A stretch of DNA of 64,000 nt from Ramlibacter alkalitolerans (GCF_016722765.1 NZ_JAEQND010000002.1:186001-250000), one strand, 5' to 3'. Counted from the first letter of the stretch, positions 54,407 to 63,560 are shown. Numbers and translations: made by a program. Notes: generated from the sequence alone by a model not told the origin.

Positions 54407-54420
54407 TTGACGATCGTCAA
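54407..54420. promoter_or_regulatory. FNR/FixK-like dyad upstream of ligD
   Basis: A perfect 14-bp palindrome TTGAC-GATC-GTCAA. Its centre is 144 bp from the ligD GTG and 135 bp from the start of the divergent gene at 54278, so the spacing differs from the other three sites. A TCCTACAGG box lies between it and ligD (54461). Confidence 0.5.
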
Positions 54421-54557
54421 CCGGCCCCGGCAAGCCGCGCGGCGCACGTTGACAAGGCGCTCCTACAGGGCCGTGGCGCCCGCTGGGCGAGCATGGGGGA
54501 AACGTCCTGCCGGAGCCCGCCATCGCGCGCCCACGCCTCGTCCTTCCCGCCGGCGCC

Positions 54558-56468
54558 GTGCCGGCCGAACTGCCGCACAGCCTGGAGCCGGAGCTCGCCA
54601 CGCTGGTGGACCAGCCCGTGCCCGGCGCCTGGATCTACGAGATCAAGTTCGACGGCTATCGCATGCTCGCGCGCGTGGGCGGACCGAAGGACGTGCGCAT
54701 CGTCACGCGCCGCGGCAACGACTGGACGCACCGCTTCGCCGCGCTGAAGAAGGAGCTGCTGGCGGCGAAGCTGCCCGCCGGCTGGTACGACGGCGAGATC
54801 GTGATGCTCGACGACAGCGGCAAGCCCAGCTTCAACGCGCTGCAGAACGCGATCGAGGGCGGCAGCAACGACGCGATCGTGTTCTACCTGTTCGACGCGC
54901 CGTATTGCGGCGGCCACGACCTGCGTCGCGTCGCGGTCGAGGAACGGCGGGCGCTGCTGCAATCGGTGCTGGCGCAGACGCAGCGGCTGCGCTTCAGCCA
55001 GGAGATCGGGGGCGACGCGGGCGCCATCCTGCAGTCGGCCTGCAAGCTCGGACTGGAAGGCGTGATCGGCAAGCGGCGCGGCTCGATCTACGTGCAGCGC
55101 CGCTCCGACGACTGGATCAAGCTCAAGTGCACGCAGCGCCAGGAGTTCGTGATCGGCGGCTTCACCTGGCCGGACGATGCGCGGCCGGCCGGCATCGGCG
55201 CGCTGCTGGTGGGCTACCACGACGACGCGGGCGTGCTGCAGTACGCAGGCAAGGTCGGCACCGGCTTCACGGGGGAGGTCTCGGCGGCGCTGCGCCAGCG
55301 GCTCGAGGCGATGGCCCAGAAGACGCGGCCCTTCGCCGGCGCCACCGGGCATGACCGGCACGCCACCTGGGTGCGGCCCGAGCTGCTGTGTGAAGTCACG
55401 TTCAACGAGTGGCCGCAAGGCGGCAGCCTGCGCCATGCGTCCTTCAAGGGACTGCGCGAGGACAAGGCGGCCCTTGCCGTGACGCGCGAGCGCCCGCAGG
55501 CCGCCGCGCCGCCACTGAAGGTCACGCACGGCAGCCGCGTGATCGATCCCGCGAGCGGCCTCACCAAGCTGGACCTGGTGCGCTACTACGCGCAGGTGGC
55601 GGCGTGGGCCCTGCCGCACCTGAAGGGGCGGCCGGCGTACATCCGGCGCGCTCCGCTGGGCATCCACGAGGCCATGACGTTCGTGCAGCATCCGACGGGC
55701 ATCCGCGGCCTGAAGGGCACCGACCCGGAACTGTGGCCCGGCCACGAACCGGCGATCGCGTTCGACGCGGCCGAAGACCTGGTGGCGGCGGCGCAGACCG
55801 GCATGATCGAGCTGCATACCTGGAACTCCACCGCGCGTGCGATCACCCTGCCGGACCGCATCGTGTTCGACCTCGACCCCGGCGAGGGCGTGGCGTGGGC
55901 GCAGGTGCAGGAAGGCGCCTTGCTGGTGCGCGCGCTGCTGCAGGAACTGGGGCTGCAAAGCTGGCTGAAGACCACCGGAGGCAAGGGCCTGCACCTGTTC
56001 GTGCCGCTGGTGCCCGAGCACGACTACGAGGCGGTGCGCGCATTCTCGGAGGCCGTGGTCGGGCACATGGCGCGCACGATCCCCCAGCGCTTCGTGGCGG
56101 TCCTGGGGCCGCGCAACCGGGTGGGCCGGATCTTCATCGACTACCTGCGCAATGGCTGGGTGCAGTCGACGGCGGAGGCGTTCTCCGCCCGCGCGCGGCC
56201 GGGGCTCGGCGTGTCGATGCCGGTGGCGTGGGAGGAACTCGCGGGGATCACGGCCGGCAACCACTGGAACATCGTGAGCGGGCCGCAGCGGCTGGCGGCG
56301 CTGGAGGCGGATCCGTGGGCGGAGTACTGGACGAAGCCGCAGCGGCTGGGGCCGGCTGTGCAGGCCCTCACCCCAGCCCTCTCCCGCAAGCGGGAGAGGG
56401 AGCCAGCCCCAAATCGTAGGCTGGCGGTGAGCGCCGAAGGCCGAACCCCAGCAATGCGCAAGCGCTAG
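54558..56468 (+). CDS. ligD: ATP-dependent DNA ligase D, ligase plus polymerase/primase domains
   Basis: A 636-residue protein. The N-terminal ligase domain has motif I EIKFDGYRMLARV, YDGEIVMLD, GVIGKRRGSIYVQRRSDDWI and WIKLKCTQRQEF. The polymerase/primase domain follows (about 330-590; DLVRYYAQVAAWALPHLKGR, VFDLDPGEGVAW, LKTTGGKGLHLFVPL). The 3'-phosphoesterase domain of the usual LigD is absent. LigD seals and fills double-strand breaks with Ku, which is not in the window. The start is a GTG; no in-frame ATG or GTG was seen for 60 bp upstream. The last 35-40 residues (from about PALSRKRERE) come from an inserted palindromic repeat rather than from LigD. Confidence 0.9.
   Translation: MPAELPHSLEPELATLVDQPVPGAWIYEIKFDGYRMLARVGGPKDVRIVTRRGNDWTHRFAALKKELLAAKLPAGWYDGEIVMLDDSGKPSFNALQNAIEGGSNDAIVFYLFDAPYCGGHDLRRVAVEERRALLQSVLAQTQRLRFSQEIGGDAGAILQSACKLGLEGVIGKRRGSIYVQRRSDDWIKLKCTQRQEFVIGGFTWPDDARPAGIGALLVGYHDDAGVLQYAGKVGTGFTGEVSAALRQRLEAMAQKTRPFAGATGHDRHATWVRPELLCEVTFNEWPQGGSLRHASFKGLREDKAALAVTRERPQAAAPPLKVTHGSRVIDPASGLTKLDLVRYYAQVAAWALPHLKGRPAYIRRAPLGIHEAMTFVQHPTGIRGLKGTDPELWPGHEPAIAFDAAEDLVAAAQTGMIELHTWNSTARAITLPDRIVFDLDPGEGVAWAQVQEGALLVRALLQELGLQSWLKTTGGKGLHLFVPLVPEHDYEAVRAFSEAVVGHMARTIPQRFVAVLGPRNRVGRIFIDYLRNGWVQSTAEAFSARARPGLGVSMPVAWEELAGITAGNHWNIVSGPQRLAALEADPWAEYWTKPQRLGPAVQALTPALSRKREREPAPNRRLAVSAEGRTPAMRKR
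56364..56455. repeat. Palindromic repeats fused to the end of ligD
   Basis: CCCTCTCCCGC-AA-GCGGGAGAGGG (56377-56400) is a perfect 11-bp hairpin of a widespread REP type. It is followed at 56416-56455 by a fragment of the element seen at 44205-44300 (GTAGGCTGGCGGTGA...CCGAACCCCAGC). Both lie in the ligD reading frame, with the stop codon only at 56466. Confidence 0.8.
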
Positions 56469-56842
56469 ACGCTCGCATCCACCATCGGCTCGCCCGGCTT
56501 CAGTTCGTCCAGCAGGATCTCCACCTCCGGTACCCCGTCCAGGTTCAGCGTGTCGCCGTCGCGCGCATCGGCCACCGCGGTGAACTGGCCGTCGAGCCAC
56601 AGGAAACGCAGGTGGCCGCCGATGTCGCGCAGGGCCTCCTCCGCCGTGGAGAAGCCCTGGCCCGATTGCTGGTTGCCATCGAGCCGGTAGCGCCAAGCGC
56701 TGCCGTCCTGGCGCAGTTCGCCCAGGTCGATGACCTTCTGGTCGAGGTTGCGGGCGTACACGCGGCCGCCCGCCGCATACAGGGTGAAGGGTTGCTGCCG
56801 GCGCGGCGCGGGCGCATGGGCCCGGTCATCGAGGTGAGCCAT
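56465..56842 (-). CDS. Small hypothetical protein
   Basis: A 125-residue soluble protein without a recognised domain. Segments such as PFTLYAAGGRVYARNLDQKV and GGHLRFLWLDGQFTAVADAR suggest a beta-rich fold. Its stop overlaps the ligD stop region by 4 bp in convergent orientation. A minus-strand TCCTACAGG (56904-56896) lies about 54 bp upstream of the ATG at 56842, and GGACCAGCACC precedes the start codon. Stress-type expression is only a suggestion. Confidence 0.68.
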   Translation of the reverse strand: MAHLDDRAHAPAPRRQQPFTLYAAGGRVYARNLDQKVIDLGELRQDGSAWRYRLDGNQQSGQGFSTAEEALRDIGGHLRFLWLDGQFTAVADARDGDTLNLDGVPEVEILLDELKPGEPMVDASV

Positions 56843-56913
56843 GGTGCTGGTCCTTTTTGCGTCGGACTTCAATCTGCGGCGCCCGCGCCAGCGCACCTGT
56901 AGGACACCGCCGT

Positions 56914-57831
56914 TTAGCGTTGCATCCCCAGGGCGAGCAGCCCGATCAGCACCAGCGCCAGCCCGCGCTGCTCGGCCCGCGCGAGTCTCTCGCGCAGCAG
57001 CCGGCGCGACACGAGATAGCTGAACACCACTTCGACCATGCCCAGCGTGCGCACGTTGGCCGCCGTGGTCAGGGCGAAGGCGGTGAACCAGCCGATGGAG
57101 GCCAGGGCACCCATCGCGCCGGCCACGGTGGAGATCCGCCACGCACTCACGATGGCGCGCAGGGAGTGCGGTGCGCGCCAGGCCAGCCAGCCTCCCAGCA
57201 GCACGGTCTGGAGCGCCTGCGCCAGCAGCACGCCCCAGGCCCCCGCCAGCCAGGGGGAGCTCTCCGGCAATTGCAGTGCGGCGCCGCGGTAGCCGACCGC
57301 GGACAGCGCGAAGCCGGCGCCGGACGCGAGGCCATACCAGGCCGCCCGGCTGGTCCAGGCGTTGCCTTCCACCGCCGCGGGCTTCTGCGGCAGCGACAGC
57401 ATCACCACGCCGGCCGTTGCGAGGGCGATCGCGACCATCGTCCAGCCCCCCGGCAGTTCCCGCAGGAAGACCGTGCCGAACAGGGCGACCTGCAAGGCGT
57501 CGGTCTTGGAATACGCGACGCCGACGACGAAGTTGCGCTGCTTCATCGCCGACAGCAGGAAGGCCGTCGCGGCGAGCTGGCCAAGCGCGCCGAGCGCCAG
57601 CCAGCCGAAATAGGGCAGCCCGAACTGCGGCAGCGGCGCCGCCGTGGCGGGCACGAGGTGCAGCGTCGCGACCCAGAGGGCGGCGAACGGAATTCCGTAG
57701 AGGAAGCGCGCCAGCGTGGCCCCCAGCGTGCCGGCCTGTGCCACCAGCGAGCGTTGGGCGGCGTTGCGCGCGGTCTGCGCCAGGGCCGCCCCCAGCACGA
57801 TGGGCAGCCACAGCCAGGCGGGAGCCGTCAA
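56914..57831 (-). CDS. EamA/DMT family transporter
   Basis: A 305-residue membrane protein with about ten hydrophobic helices in two EamA halves (PIVLGAALAQTARNAAQRSL in the first; LSAVGYRGAALQLPESSPW in the second). It lacks the His-rich tail of the homologue at 31917. The ATG at 57831 overlaps the stop of the gene before it (57828) in an ATGA junction, so they are coupled. The family exports amino acids, nucleosides or metabolites; which one here cannot be told. Confidence 0.88.
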   Translation of the reverse strand: MTAPAWLWLPIVLGAALAQTARNAAQRSLVAQAGTLGATLARFLYGIPFAALWVATLHLVPATAAPLPQFGLPYFGWLALGALGQLAATAFLLSAMKQRNFVVGVAYSKTDALQVALFGTVFLRELPGGWTMVAIALATAGVVMLSLPQKPAAVEGNAWTSRAAWYGLASGAGFALSAVGYRGAALQLPESSPWLAGAWGVLLAQALQTVLLGGWLAWRAPHSLRAIVSAWRISTVAGAMGALASIGWFTAFALTTAANVRTLGMVEVVFSYLVSRRLLRERLARAEQRGLALVLIGLLALGMQR

Positions 57832-58238
57832 TGCGTGCAGCTGCCGCCGACGGCGCGGGTGAAGAACTGTCCCTTGGCCAGCGCCAGCAGGCCGCTGGCG
57901 CCGATGATGCGCAGCTCGTTGCCCTGGGCCAGCAGTTCCATCGTGTGGTCACGCTGCGGATCGGCGCGCAGCACCGGCCCTTCCATGTGGCCGGTCAGTT
58001 CGTGCACGCGCCCGCGCTTGATCAGTCTGGCTTCGACGCGCTGGTACTCCTGGGCGATGTCCAGCACGTAGTTGTGCAGCAGGCCGGCGCCGCACCAGAG
58101 GCCGGCGACCATCACCGGCGCCCGCGCGGGCACCGCCTCCACGCCCGCCGGACGAACGCCGGCCACGGCCAGCGAGGACGCGGCGGCGCAAGCGATGACG
58201 GCGGCCCGGGCGGTCAGGGAGCGAACGGTCGAGAACAT
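57828..58238 (-). CDS. Exported hypothetical protein
   Basis: A 136-residue protein with a signal peptide (SLTARAAVIACAAASSLAVA) and a mature domain with GLWCGAGLLHNYVLDIAQEY and GNELRIIGASGLLALAKGQF. Two Cys (GLWCGAG and GGSCTH) may form a disulphide. No family was recognised. The ATG at 58238 is preferred over a TTG three codons upstream. It is coupled to the DMT transporter gene by a 4-bp overlap, so the two may serve one process. Confidence 0.68.
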   Translation of the reverse strand: MFSTVRSLTARAAVIACAAASSLAVAGVRPAGVEAVPARAPVMVAGLWCGAGLLHNYVLDIAQEYQRVEARLIKRGRVHELTGHMEGPVLRADPQRDHTMELLAQGNELRIIGASGLLALAKGQFFTRAVGGSCTH

Positions 58239-58296
58239 GGCGCGCAAGATACCACCGCCGCGGGTGGTACGTGCTGCAGTGCGATAAAAGGGTGCC

Positions 58297-58974
58297 TCAG
58301 CGGTGGGGGCGTACGCGCGCCGGCCGCGGCCGTGCCGGACGCCCCAGGTACACCGCGTCCGACCACGTGGCCAGCCACTGCGGCCGGTACGCCACCAGCA
58401 GGCTCGCCACCGCGCAGCTCCATGAAGCCTCTCCCATGGCGAGCAGGAGAATGGCCACGAGCTGCAGCTCGCCGGTCGGGCCGGTGAGGGCGTTGCCCAG
58501 CACCGCGCCCCCCAGCGCGCAACAGGCCAGCGAGACCATCGGCACCGCGAACGCGCGCCCCAGCATGTAAGCCACCGGATGCGGACCGAGCGCCTTGCGC
58601 ACCCCCTGGCCCAGCAGCAGCATCAGCGTGGCCGGCAGGACGCCGCTCCAGACCGTCAGCTCGAGCGCGTGCGCGAGCGATGCGCCGCTCGTCAGCATGG
58701 TGCTGAGGCCGGCCACGGTGACGACGGGGATCGCCAGCGGCCAGCCGATCATCAGCACCACCAGCGGGGCGCCGGACCAGTGCAGCGGGAAGGGCAGTGC
58801 CGCCAGGCCGGGCCAGCTCCACAGCCACGGCAGCACGGTGAGGCTGGCCAGGAAAGGGGTGGCCAGCGGCACTTGGCCCGCATGCGGCCGCAGCAGCCGC
58901 CAGGGCCGCACCAGCAGCACCGCCGCCCAGGCGAGCGCCAGCAGGATCGCTTCGATCGCCACGCGCGAAACCAT
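58297..58974 (-). CDS. Energy-coupling-factor-type permease-like membrane protein
   Basis: A 225-residue membrane protein with six or seven hydrophobic helices. The stretches GPHPVAYMLGRAFAVP and LAMGEASWSCAVASLLVAYR resemble the CbiM/ECF-type substrate-specific permeases. The N-terminus has only a short hydrophilic lead, and the C-terminus is basic (RPARPRPARVRPHR). No ATPase or CbiN/CbiQ partner is visible. It follows the small protein gene at 58984 by 9 bp. Cobalt, nickel or a vitamin might be the ligand, but this is not settled. Confidence 0.7.
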   Translation of the reverse strand: MVSRVAIEAILLALAWAAVLLVRPWRLLRPHAGQVPLATPFLASLTVLPWLWSWPGLAALPFPLHWSGAPLVVLMIGWPLAIPVVTVAGLSTMLTSGASLAHALELTVWSGVLPATLMLLLGQGVRKALGPHPVAYMLGRAFAVPMVSLACCALGGAVLGNALTGPTGELQLVAILLLAMGEASWSCAVASLLVAYRPQWLATWSDAVYLGRPARPRPARVRPHR

Positions 58975-58983
58975 GGTCGCGCC

Positions 58984-59202
58984 TTACCGGCCGCCCACGC
59001 GGATCTTGCCCTCGCGCACGTAACGGTCGTATTCGTCGCGCGTGATGGCGGCGCTGCCGGTGTTGCCTTCGGCGTCGCGCCAGTGCAGCGTCACGCTGTC
59101 GTCCGCCATGTCGATGTCGACCTCGCCATCGGGGACCGGCAACAGGATGCCGTCGCCGGCGCGGAATGAGACTTCTCCCCGGATCATCGCGTGCTGCGTC
59201 AT
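58984..59202 (-). CDS. Small acidic protein, unknown
   Basis: A 72-residue protein with no recognised domain. It contains ILLPVPDGEVDIDMADDSV and ITRDEYDRYVREGKIRVGG, suggesting a beta-rich fold. It precedes the ECF-permease-like gene by 9 bp on the same strand and is probably co-transcribed. The ATG at 59202 follows a GAGAGGAG-like site. It is divergent from the kinase at 59317. Confidence 0.62.
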   Translation of the reverse strand: MTQHAMIRGEVSFRAGDGILLPVPDGEVDIDMADDSVTLHWRDAEGNTGSAAITRDEYDRYVREGKIRVGGR

Positions 59203-59316
59203 GCGGACTCCTCTCGCTCGTGTGTCTCAGGCAGTGTCGGCGGCGCCCGCCGGAGCGCCCTGTCAGCAAACAGCCCGTGTTCTTGCGGGACTTGCGCAGC
59301 GTCTCGACAATGCGGC

Positions 59317-61275
59317 ATGCCATACCAAGGGCTCGCGCTGGGGACGACGGCGGCGCTGGCCGCCGCGCTGCTGCTCGGCGTGCTCCTGTGGCGGCAGTCG
59401 CGCGGCCGCCGGCAGACCGAAGAGCGCTTCCTGCTGCTGTCCAACGCGGTGCCGCAGATCGTGTTCCTGGCCGACCGGCGCGGCCAGGTGCAGTTCGTGA
59501 GCGCCCGCTGGGTCGAGGTCACGGGCCTGCGCCGGCGCGACGCGATCGGCGAAGGCTGGAAGCAGGCCGTGCACCCCGACGAGCGCGAGGCGCTGGTGCA
59601 CCGGCTGCGCGAGATGGTGCGCCAGGGCCAGGTGTTGCAGATCGAGCACCGCCTGCGCGCGGCCGACGGCAGCTACCGCTGGCAGTTGCTGCGGGCCTCG
59701 CCGCTGGTCGAGCGCGGCCGGGCCGCGGGCTCCTGGCTGGGGACCATCACCGACATCGATGCCCTGAAGCTGGCGCAGGAGCAGGCGCGCGAGCAGGCCG
59801 AGCGGCTGCGCATGGCGAGCCGCCTCACGCGCACCGGCAGCTGGCGTGCCGACCTCGCGAGCCAGCGGCTGATGCTCTCGGAAGAGGCCGCCGCGGTGCT
59901 GGACCTGGCTCCCGACGCCACGCCCTTGCTGCAGGACGTGTTCGTGCTGCTGGAGCCGGAATCGCTGCCGCGCGCCCGGCAGGCGTTCGATGCCTGCATC
60001 GAGGAGGGGCTGCCCTTCGACCTGGAGGTGCAGATCGTCACGGCGACGGGCCGCCAGGTCTGGGTCCGCTCCGTCGGCGAAGCGGTGCGCGGCGAGGACG
60101 GCTCGGTGGTCGCCATCCAGGGCGCGCAGCAGGACATCACGCTGCGCATGCTGATGATGGAGGAGATCCGGCGCCTCAACGCGAGCCTGGAGGAGCGCAT
60201 CGCCGAACGCACGGCGCAGCTCGCGCGGCAGGAGGCGCTGTTCCGCACGCTGGCGGAACAGGCGCCGCTGCCGTTCTGGACGGTGGACGCGCGCGGCGGC
60301 GTGACCTTCCTGAGCCGCGCGTGGTACGAGCTGGCCGGCGGCGCGCCGCCCGAGTGGCATGGCGAGCGCTGGCTGCGGCTGATCCACCCGGACGACCGGC
60401 CGGCGGTGCAGCACAACTGGATCCGCAGCATGGCCACCGGCGAGCCGTACACCGGCACGCGGCGCATCCGCGCGCGCGACGGGACGTATCACACCATGAC
60501 CTACCGGGCCGTGCCGGTGCGCGGCCAGGAGGGCGAGGTCCTGTTCTGGGTCGGCGTCGACACCGACATCACCGACCTGATGGCCAACGAGGCCGCCCTG
60601 CGCCTGGCCAACGAGCAGCTCGAGTCCTTCTCGTATTCCGTCTCGCACGACCTGCAGTCGCCGCTGCAGCGCGTGAGCTCGTATGCGCGCCTGCTGCAGC
60701 AGGAACTGCCGCCCGGGGCCCCGGGGCGCGCGCAGCATTACCTCGCCCGCATCCAGGGCAACGCGGAAACCATGGAGCAGTTGATCGAGGGCCTGCTCGC
60801 GCTCGCGCACGTGTCCGAAGTGGACATCATCCGGTCCGCCGTGAACCTGAGCGACATGGCCACCGAGATCCTGCAGCGGCTGCAGGCGGAACATCCGCAG
60901 CGCAGCGTGAACTGGCGCGTCGAGCCGGGCCTGTCGGTGATGGGCGACGTGCGCCTGATGCGTTCGGTGATGGAGAACCTGCTGGGCAACGCGTGGAAGT
61001 TCACGGCCCACGAACCGGCGCCGGAGATCGTGGTGTCCGGCTCGAGCCGGCGGGGCGAGTACGCGGTGCGCGACACCGGCTGCGGCTTCGACATGGCGTA
61101 TGCCGATCGCCTGTTCGGCACCTTCCAGCGCCTGCATTCCGTCGACGAATATCCCGGCACCGGCATCGGCCTGGCCACGGTGGCACGGGCGATTTCGCGC
61201 CAGGGCGGCCGGATCTGGGCCCAGTCCGCGCCGGGACAGGGGGCAACGTTCTACTTCACGCTGCCGCCGGCATGA
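59317..61275 (+). CDS. Multi-PAS sensor histidine kinase
   Basis: A 652-residue kinase. A short hydrophobic N-terminal stretch (residues 6-23, LALGTTAALAAALLLGVLLW) may anchor it. Three PAS domains follow (about 40-160, 165-290 and 300-420; for example QIVFLADRRGQVQFVSARW and PFWTVDARGGVTFLSRAWY). The HisKA box is unusual, SYSVSHDLQSPLQ with His444, as in phytochrome-like kinases, and the HATPase ends with GTGIGLATVARAISRQGG. There is no receiver domain. The start ATG at 59317 is preferred to a longer frame. The signal and partner regulator are unknown; the lone receiver at 47591 is a possible partner only by type. Confidence 0.88.
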   Translation: MPYQGLALGTTAALAAALLLGVLLWRQSRGRRQTEERFLLLSNAVPQIVFLADRRGQVQFVSARWVEVTGLRRRDAIGEGWKQAVHPDEREALVHRLREMVRQGQVLQIEHRLRAADGSYRWQLLRASPLVERGRAAGSWLGTITDIDALKLAQEQAREQAERLRMASRLTRTGSWRADLASQRLMLSEEAAAVLDLAPDATPLLQDVFVLLEPESLPRARQAFDACIEEGLPFDLEVQIVTATGRQVWVRSVGEAVRGEDGSVVAIQGAQQDITLRMLMMEEIRRLNASLEERIAERTAQLARQEALFRTLAEQAPLPFWTVDARGGVTFLSRAWYELAGGAPPEWHGERWLRLIHPDDRPAVQHNWIRSMATGEPYTGTRRIRARDGTYHTMTYRAVPVRGQEGEVLFWVGVDTDITDLMANEAALRLANEQLESFSYSVSHDLQSPLQRVSSYARLLQQELPPGAPGRAQHYLARIQGNAETMEQLIEGLLALAHVSEVDIIRSAVNLSDMATEILQRLQAEHPQRSVNWRVEPGLSVMGDVRLMRSVMENLLGNAWKFTAHEPAPEIVVSGSSRRGEYAVRDTGCGFDMAYADRLFGTFQRLHSVDEYPGTGIGLATVARAISRQGGRIWAQSAPGQGATFYFTLPPA

Positions 61276-61357
61276 TGGGGCTGCCGGTGTCGATTCCCGG
61301 TGCGCCCGATCGTCATGGGATCAGGCCCACCTCTGCGGCCCCACCCAGGAGAAAACC

Positions 61358-61777
61358 ATGCCCGTTCTCGACAGCTACCTGTTCTTCAGCGGCAACTGCG
61401 CGCCGGCGATGCGTTTCTACGAACGCACGCTCGGCGGCACCTTGCAGACCATGATGACCTACGGCCAGTCGCCCGACCCGGATCACTGCCCGGCCGGCTC
61501 GGCGGACCTCGTGATGCACGCTTCGCTCAAGCTCGGCGACCGCACGCTGATGGCGTCGGACGTGCCGCCTTCGATGGGCCCCAAGCCGATGGCGGGCTTC
61601 TCGCTGTCCCTGGCCTACGGCACGCCGGAGGAAGCGCGCCGCATCTTCGATGCCCTTGCGCAAGGCGGCAGCGTGACGATGCCGATGACGAAGACCTTCT
61701 GGGCCGAGACCTTCGGCATGCTGGTCGACCCGTTCGGCACGCCCTGGATGGTGAGCGGCGGCATGCCCGCGGCGTGA
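61358..61777 (+). CDS. VOC family (PhnB-like) protein
   Basis: A 139-residue glyoxalase/bleomycin-resistance-fold protein of the PhnB-like subgroup. It has SYLFFSGNCAPAMRFYERTL, FSLSLAYGTPEEARRIFDAL and FGMLVDPFGTPWMVSG. The residue order fits the two-motif VOC fold. CCAGGAG lies upstream of the ATG at 61358. No known enzymatic role; such proteins are often stress-related or of unknown substrate. It is 82 bp after the kinase gene. Confidence 0.84.
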   Translation: MPVLDSYLFFSGNCAPAMRFYERTLGGTLQTMMTYGQSPDPDHCPAGSADLVMHASLKLGDRTLMASDVPPSMGPKPMAGFSLSLAYGTPEEARRIFDALAQGGSVTMPMTKTFWAETFGMLVDPFGTPWMVSGGMPAA

Positions 61778-61884
61778 TGCACGCCACGCTCGCGCGACCC
61801 TTTGTTGGCTGCGCGCATCGCCGAAACGTGTTGTAGCGGCTTTTCCTGCTGGGGCACGCCAGCATCCCGGCCATGGGAGGAGCC

Positions 61885-62262
61885 ATGGCCGCATCGGCAC
61901 ATCGAGGGATCGGAAGGGCGCTGCTCGTGCTCGCGGCGCTGGGCGCGTCGCAGGCGGGCGCCCAGATGCAGGTTTACCGCTGCGGGGCGCGCACGTACTC
62001 GCAGGCGCCTTGCCCCGGGGGGCGGCTGGTCGGCGTCACGCCGCACCGCGTGACCGACCGCTCGAAGCCGCCGCCGCAGGATCGCGCCATCGCTGCCAAG
62101 CGCGCCGTCCTGGCGCCCGAGCAGCGCCAGGAATGCCGCGCGCTCGACGTTCGGCTGCGGGAAGAACAGCGCAGCCTGCGCGCCCGGGGCGACGCCGTGA
62201 CGATCGAGGACGAGATGCCGCTCGTGCGGGCGCAGAAGCGCTTCCGCGAACTGCGCTGCTAG
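61885..62262 (+). CDS. Exported hypothetical protein (DUF4124-like)
   Basis: A 125-residue protein with a signal peptide (GRALLVLAALGASQAGA). Its mature part begins MQVYRCGARTYSQAPCPGG, similar to DUF4124, then a charged helical region. Two Cys near the N-terminus of the mature protein could form a disulphide. The ATG at 61885 with GGGAGGAGCC upstream is preferred over an in-frame ATG four codons earlier. Function is unknown. Confidence 0.72.
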   Translation: MAASAHRGIGRALLVLAALGASQAGAQMQVYRCGARTYSQAPCPGGRLVGVTPHRVTDRSKPPPQDRAIAAKRAVLAPEQRQECRALDVRLREEQRSLRARGDAVTIEDEMPLVRAQKRFRELRC

Positions 62263-62311
62263 GCGCGGCGGGCCAGGGGCGGCTGCAAGCCCCGGGTGGC
62301 GTCCGGGGGAA

Positions 62312-62325
62312 GTGACCCCGGTCAA
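62312..62325. promoter_or_regulatory. FNR/FixK-like dyad upstream of class V aminotransferase
   Basis: GTGAC-CCCG-GTCAA, one change from the consensus, centred about 70 bp upstream of the ATG at 62388. A possible -10 (TAAGCT) is at 62349-62354, 32 bp downstream of the centre. Confidence 0.5.
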
Positions 62326-62387
62326 GAGGCTCCCGCCGGGCTGGGTGGTAAGCTGCCCGTTTTCCGCCCACCTAGAGACAAACCCTC

Positions 62388-63539
62388 ATGCCTGGACTGC
62401 TGCCCAACGTCGATCCCGAAGGCCTGCTCGAGTTCTCCGTCGTCTACACGGACCGCGCGCTCAATCACATGTCGCGCAGCTTCCAGGGCGTGATGAAGGA
62501 CATCTCCTCGATCCTCAAGGAGGTCTACAACGCGCATTCGACCGCGCTGGTCCCGGGCAGCGGCACCTTCGGCATGGAATCGGTGGCGCGCCAGTTCGCC
62601 GGCGGCAAGGATGTCCTGGTGCTGCGCAACGGCTGGTTCAGCTACCGCTGGACGCAGATCTTCGAGGCCGGCCGGATCCCGAAGTCCGAGACGGTGCTGA
62701 AGGCCCGCCGCCAGGGCAGCGGCCCGACCGCGCCGTGGGCGCCGGCGCCCATCGCCGAAGTCACGGCCACCATCCGCGAGAAGAAGCCTGCGGTGGTGTT
62801 CGCGCCGCACGTCGAGACGGCCGCCGGCATCATCCTGCCCGACGACTACATGCGGGCGGTGGCCGATGCGGTGCATGCCGTGGGCGGGCTGTTCGTGCTC
62901 GATTGCATCGCCTCCGGCGCGATGTGGGTCGACATGAAGGCCGTGGGCGTCGACATCCTGATTTCCGCCCCGCAGAAGGGCTGGAGCAGCTCGCCCTGTT
63001 GCGCGATGGTGATGTTCTCCGAGCGCGCCCGCAAGGCGATCGACGAGACCGCCAGCACCAGCTTCTCGATGGACCTGAAGAAGTGGCTGCAGATCATGGA
63101 GGCGTACGAGGGTGGCGCCCACATGTACCACTCCACCATGCCGACCGATGCGCTGGTGCGCCTCGACCTGGCGATGAAGGAGACCAAGGCGCACGGCTTC
63201 GCCTGGGTCAAGGCGCAGCAGGAGGACCTGGGTCGCAAGGTGCGCGCTCTGTTCGAGAGCCGCGGGCTGCCCAGCGTGGCCGCCGAGGGCTTCAAGGCGC
63301 CGGGCGTGGTGGTGAGCTTCACGACCGACCCGGAGATCCAGTCGGGCCGCAAGTTCCTCAACGAAGGCCTGCAGACTGCCGCCGGCGTGCCGCTGCAGTG
63401 CGACGAAGGCGCCGACTTCAAGACCTTCCGCGTCGGCCTGTTCGGCCTGGAGAAGTGGGTGCACGTGGACCGCTCGGTGGCCCACCTGCGCGACGCCCTC
63501 GACCACCTCGGCGTGGTCGCCCCGGCGAAAGCAGCCTGA
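62388..63539 (+). CDS. Class V aminotransferase (alanine-glyoxylate type)
   Basis: A 383-residue PLP enzyme of the fold-I class V group. The nucleotide-like NPxx segment is VPGSGTFGMESVARQF, GLFVLDCIASGAMWVD carries the Asp that holds the PLP pyridine, and Lys197 in SAPQKGWSSSP is the Schiff-base lysine. FRVGLFGLEKWVHV is the C-terminal Arg-containing block. It resembles alanine-glyoxylate or serine-glyoxylate aminotransferases. The amino-group donor and acceptor are not determined. The FNR-like dyad and the terminator at 63679 bracket it, so it is likely monocistronic. Confidence 0.9.
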   Translation: MPGLLPNVDPEGLLEFSVVYTDRALNHMSRSFQGVMKDISSILKEVYNAHSTALVPGSGTFGMESVARQFAGGKDVLVLRNGWFSYRWTQIFEAGRIPKSETVLKARRQGSGPTAPWAPAPIAEVTATIREKKPAVVFAPHVETAAGIILPDDYMRAVADAVHAVGGLFVLDCIASGAMWVDMKAVGVDILISAPQKGWSSSPCCAMVMFSERARKAIDETASTSFSMDLKKWLQIMEAYEGGAHMYHSTMPTDALVRLDLAMKETKAHGFAWVKAQQEDLGRKVRALFESRGLPSVAAEGFKAPGVVVSFTTDPEIQSGRKFLNEGLQTAAGVPLQCDEGADFKTFRVGLFGLEKWVHVDRSVAHLRDALDHLGVVAPAKAA

Positions 63540-63560
63540 CGCCCGCGCAGGCGGCCTGAC

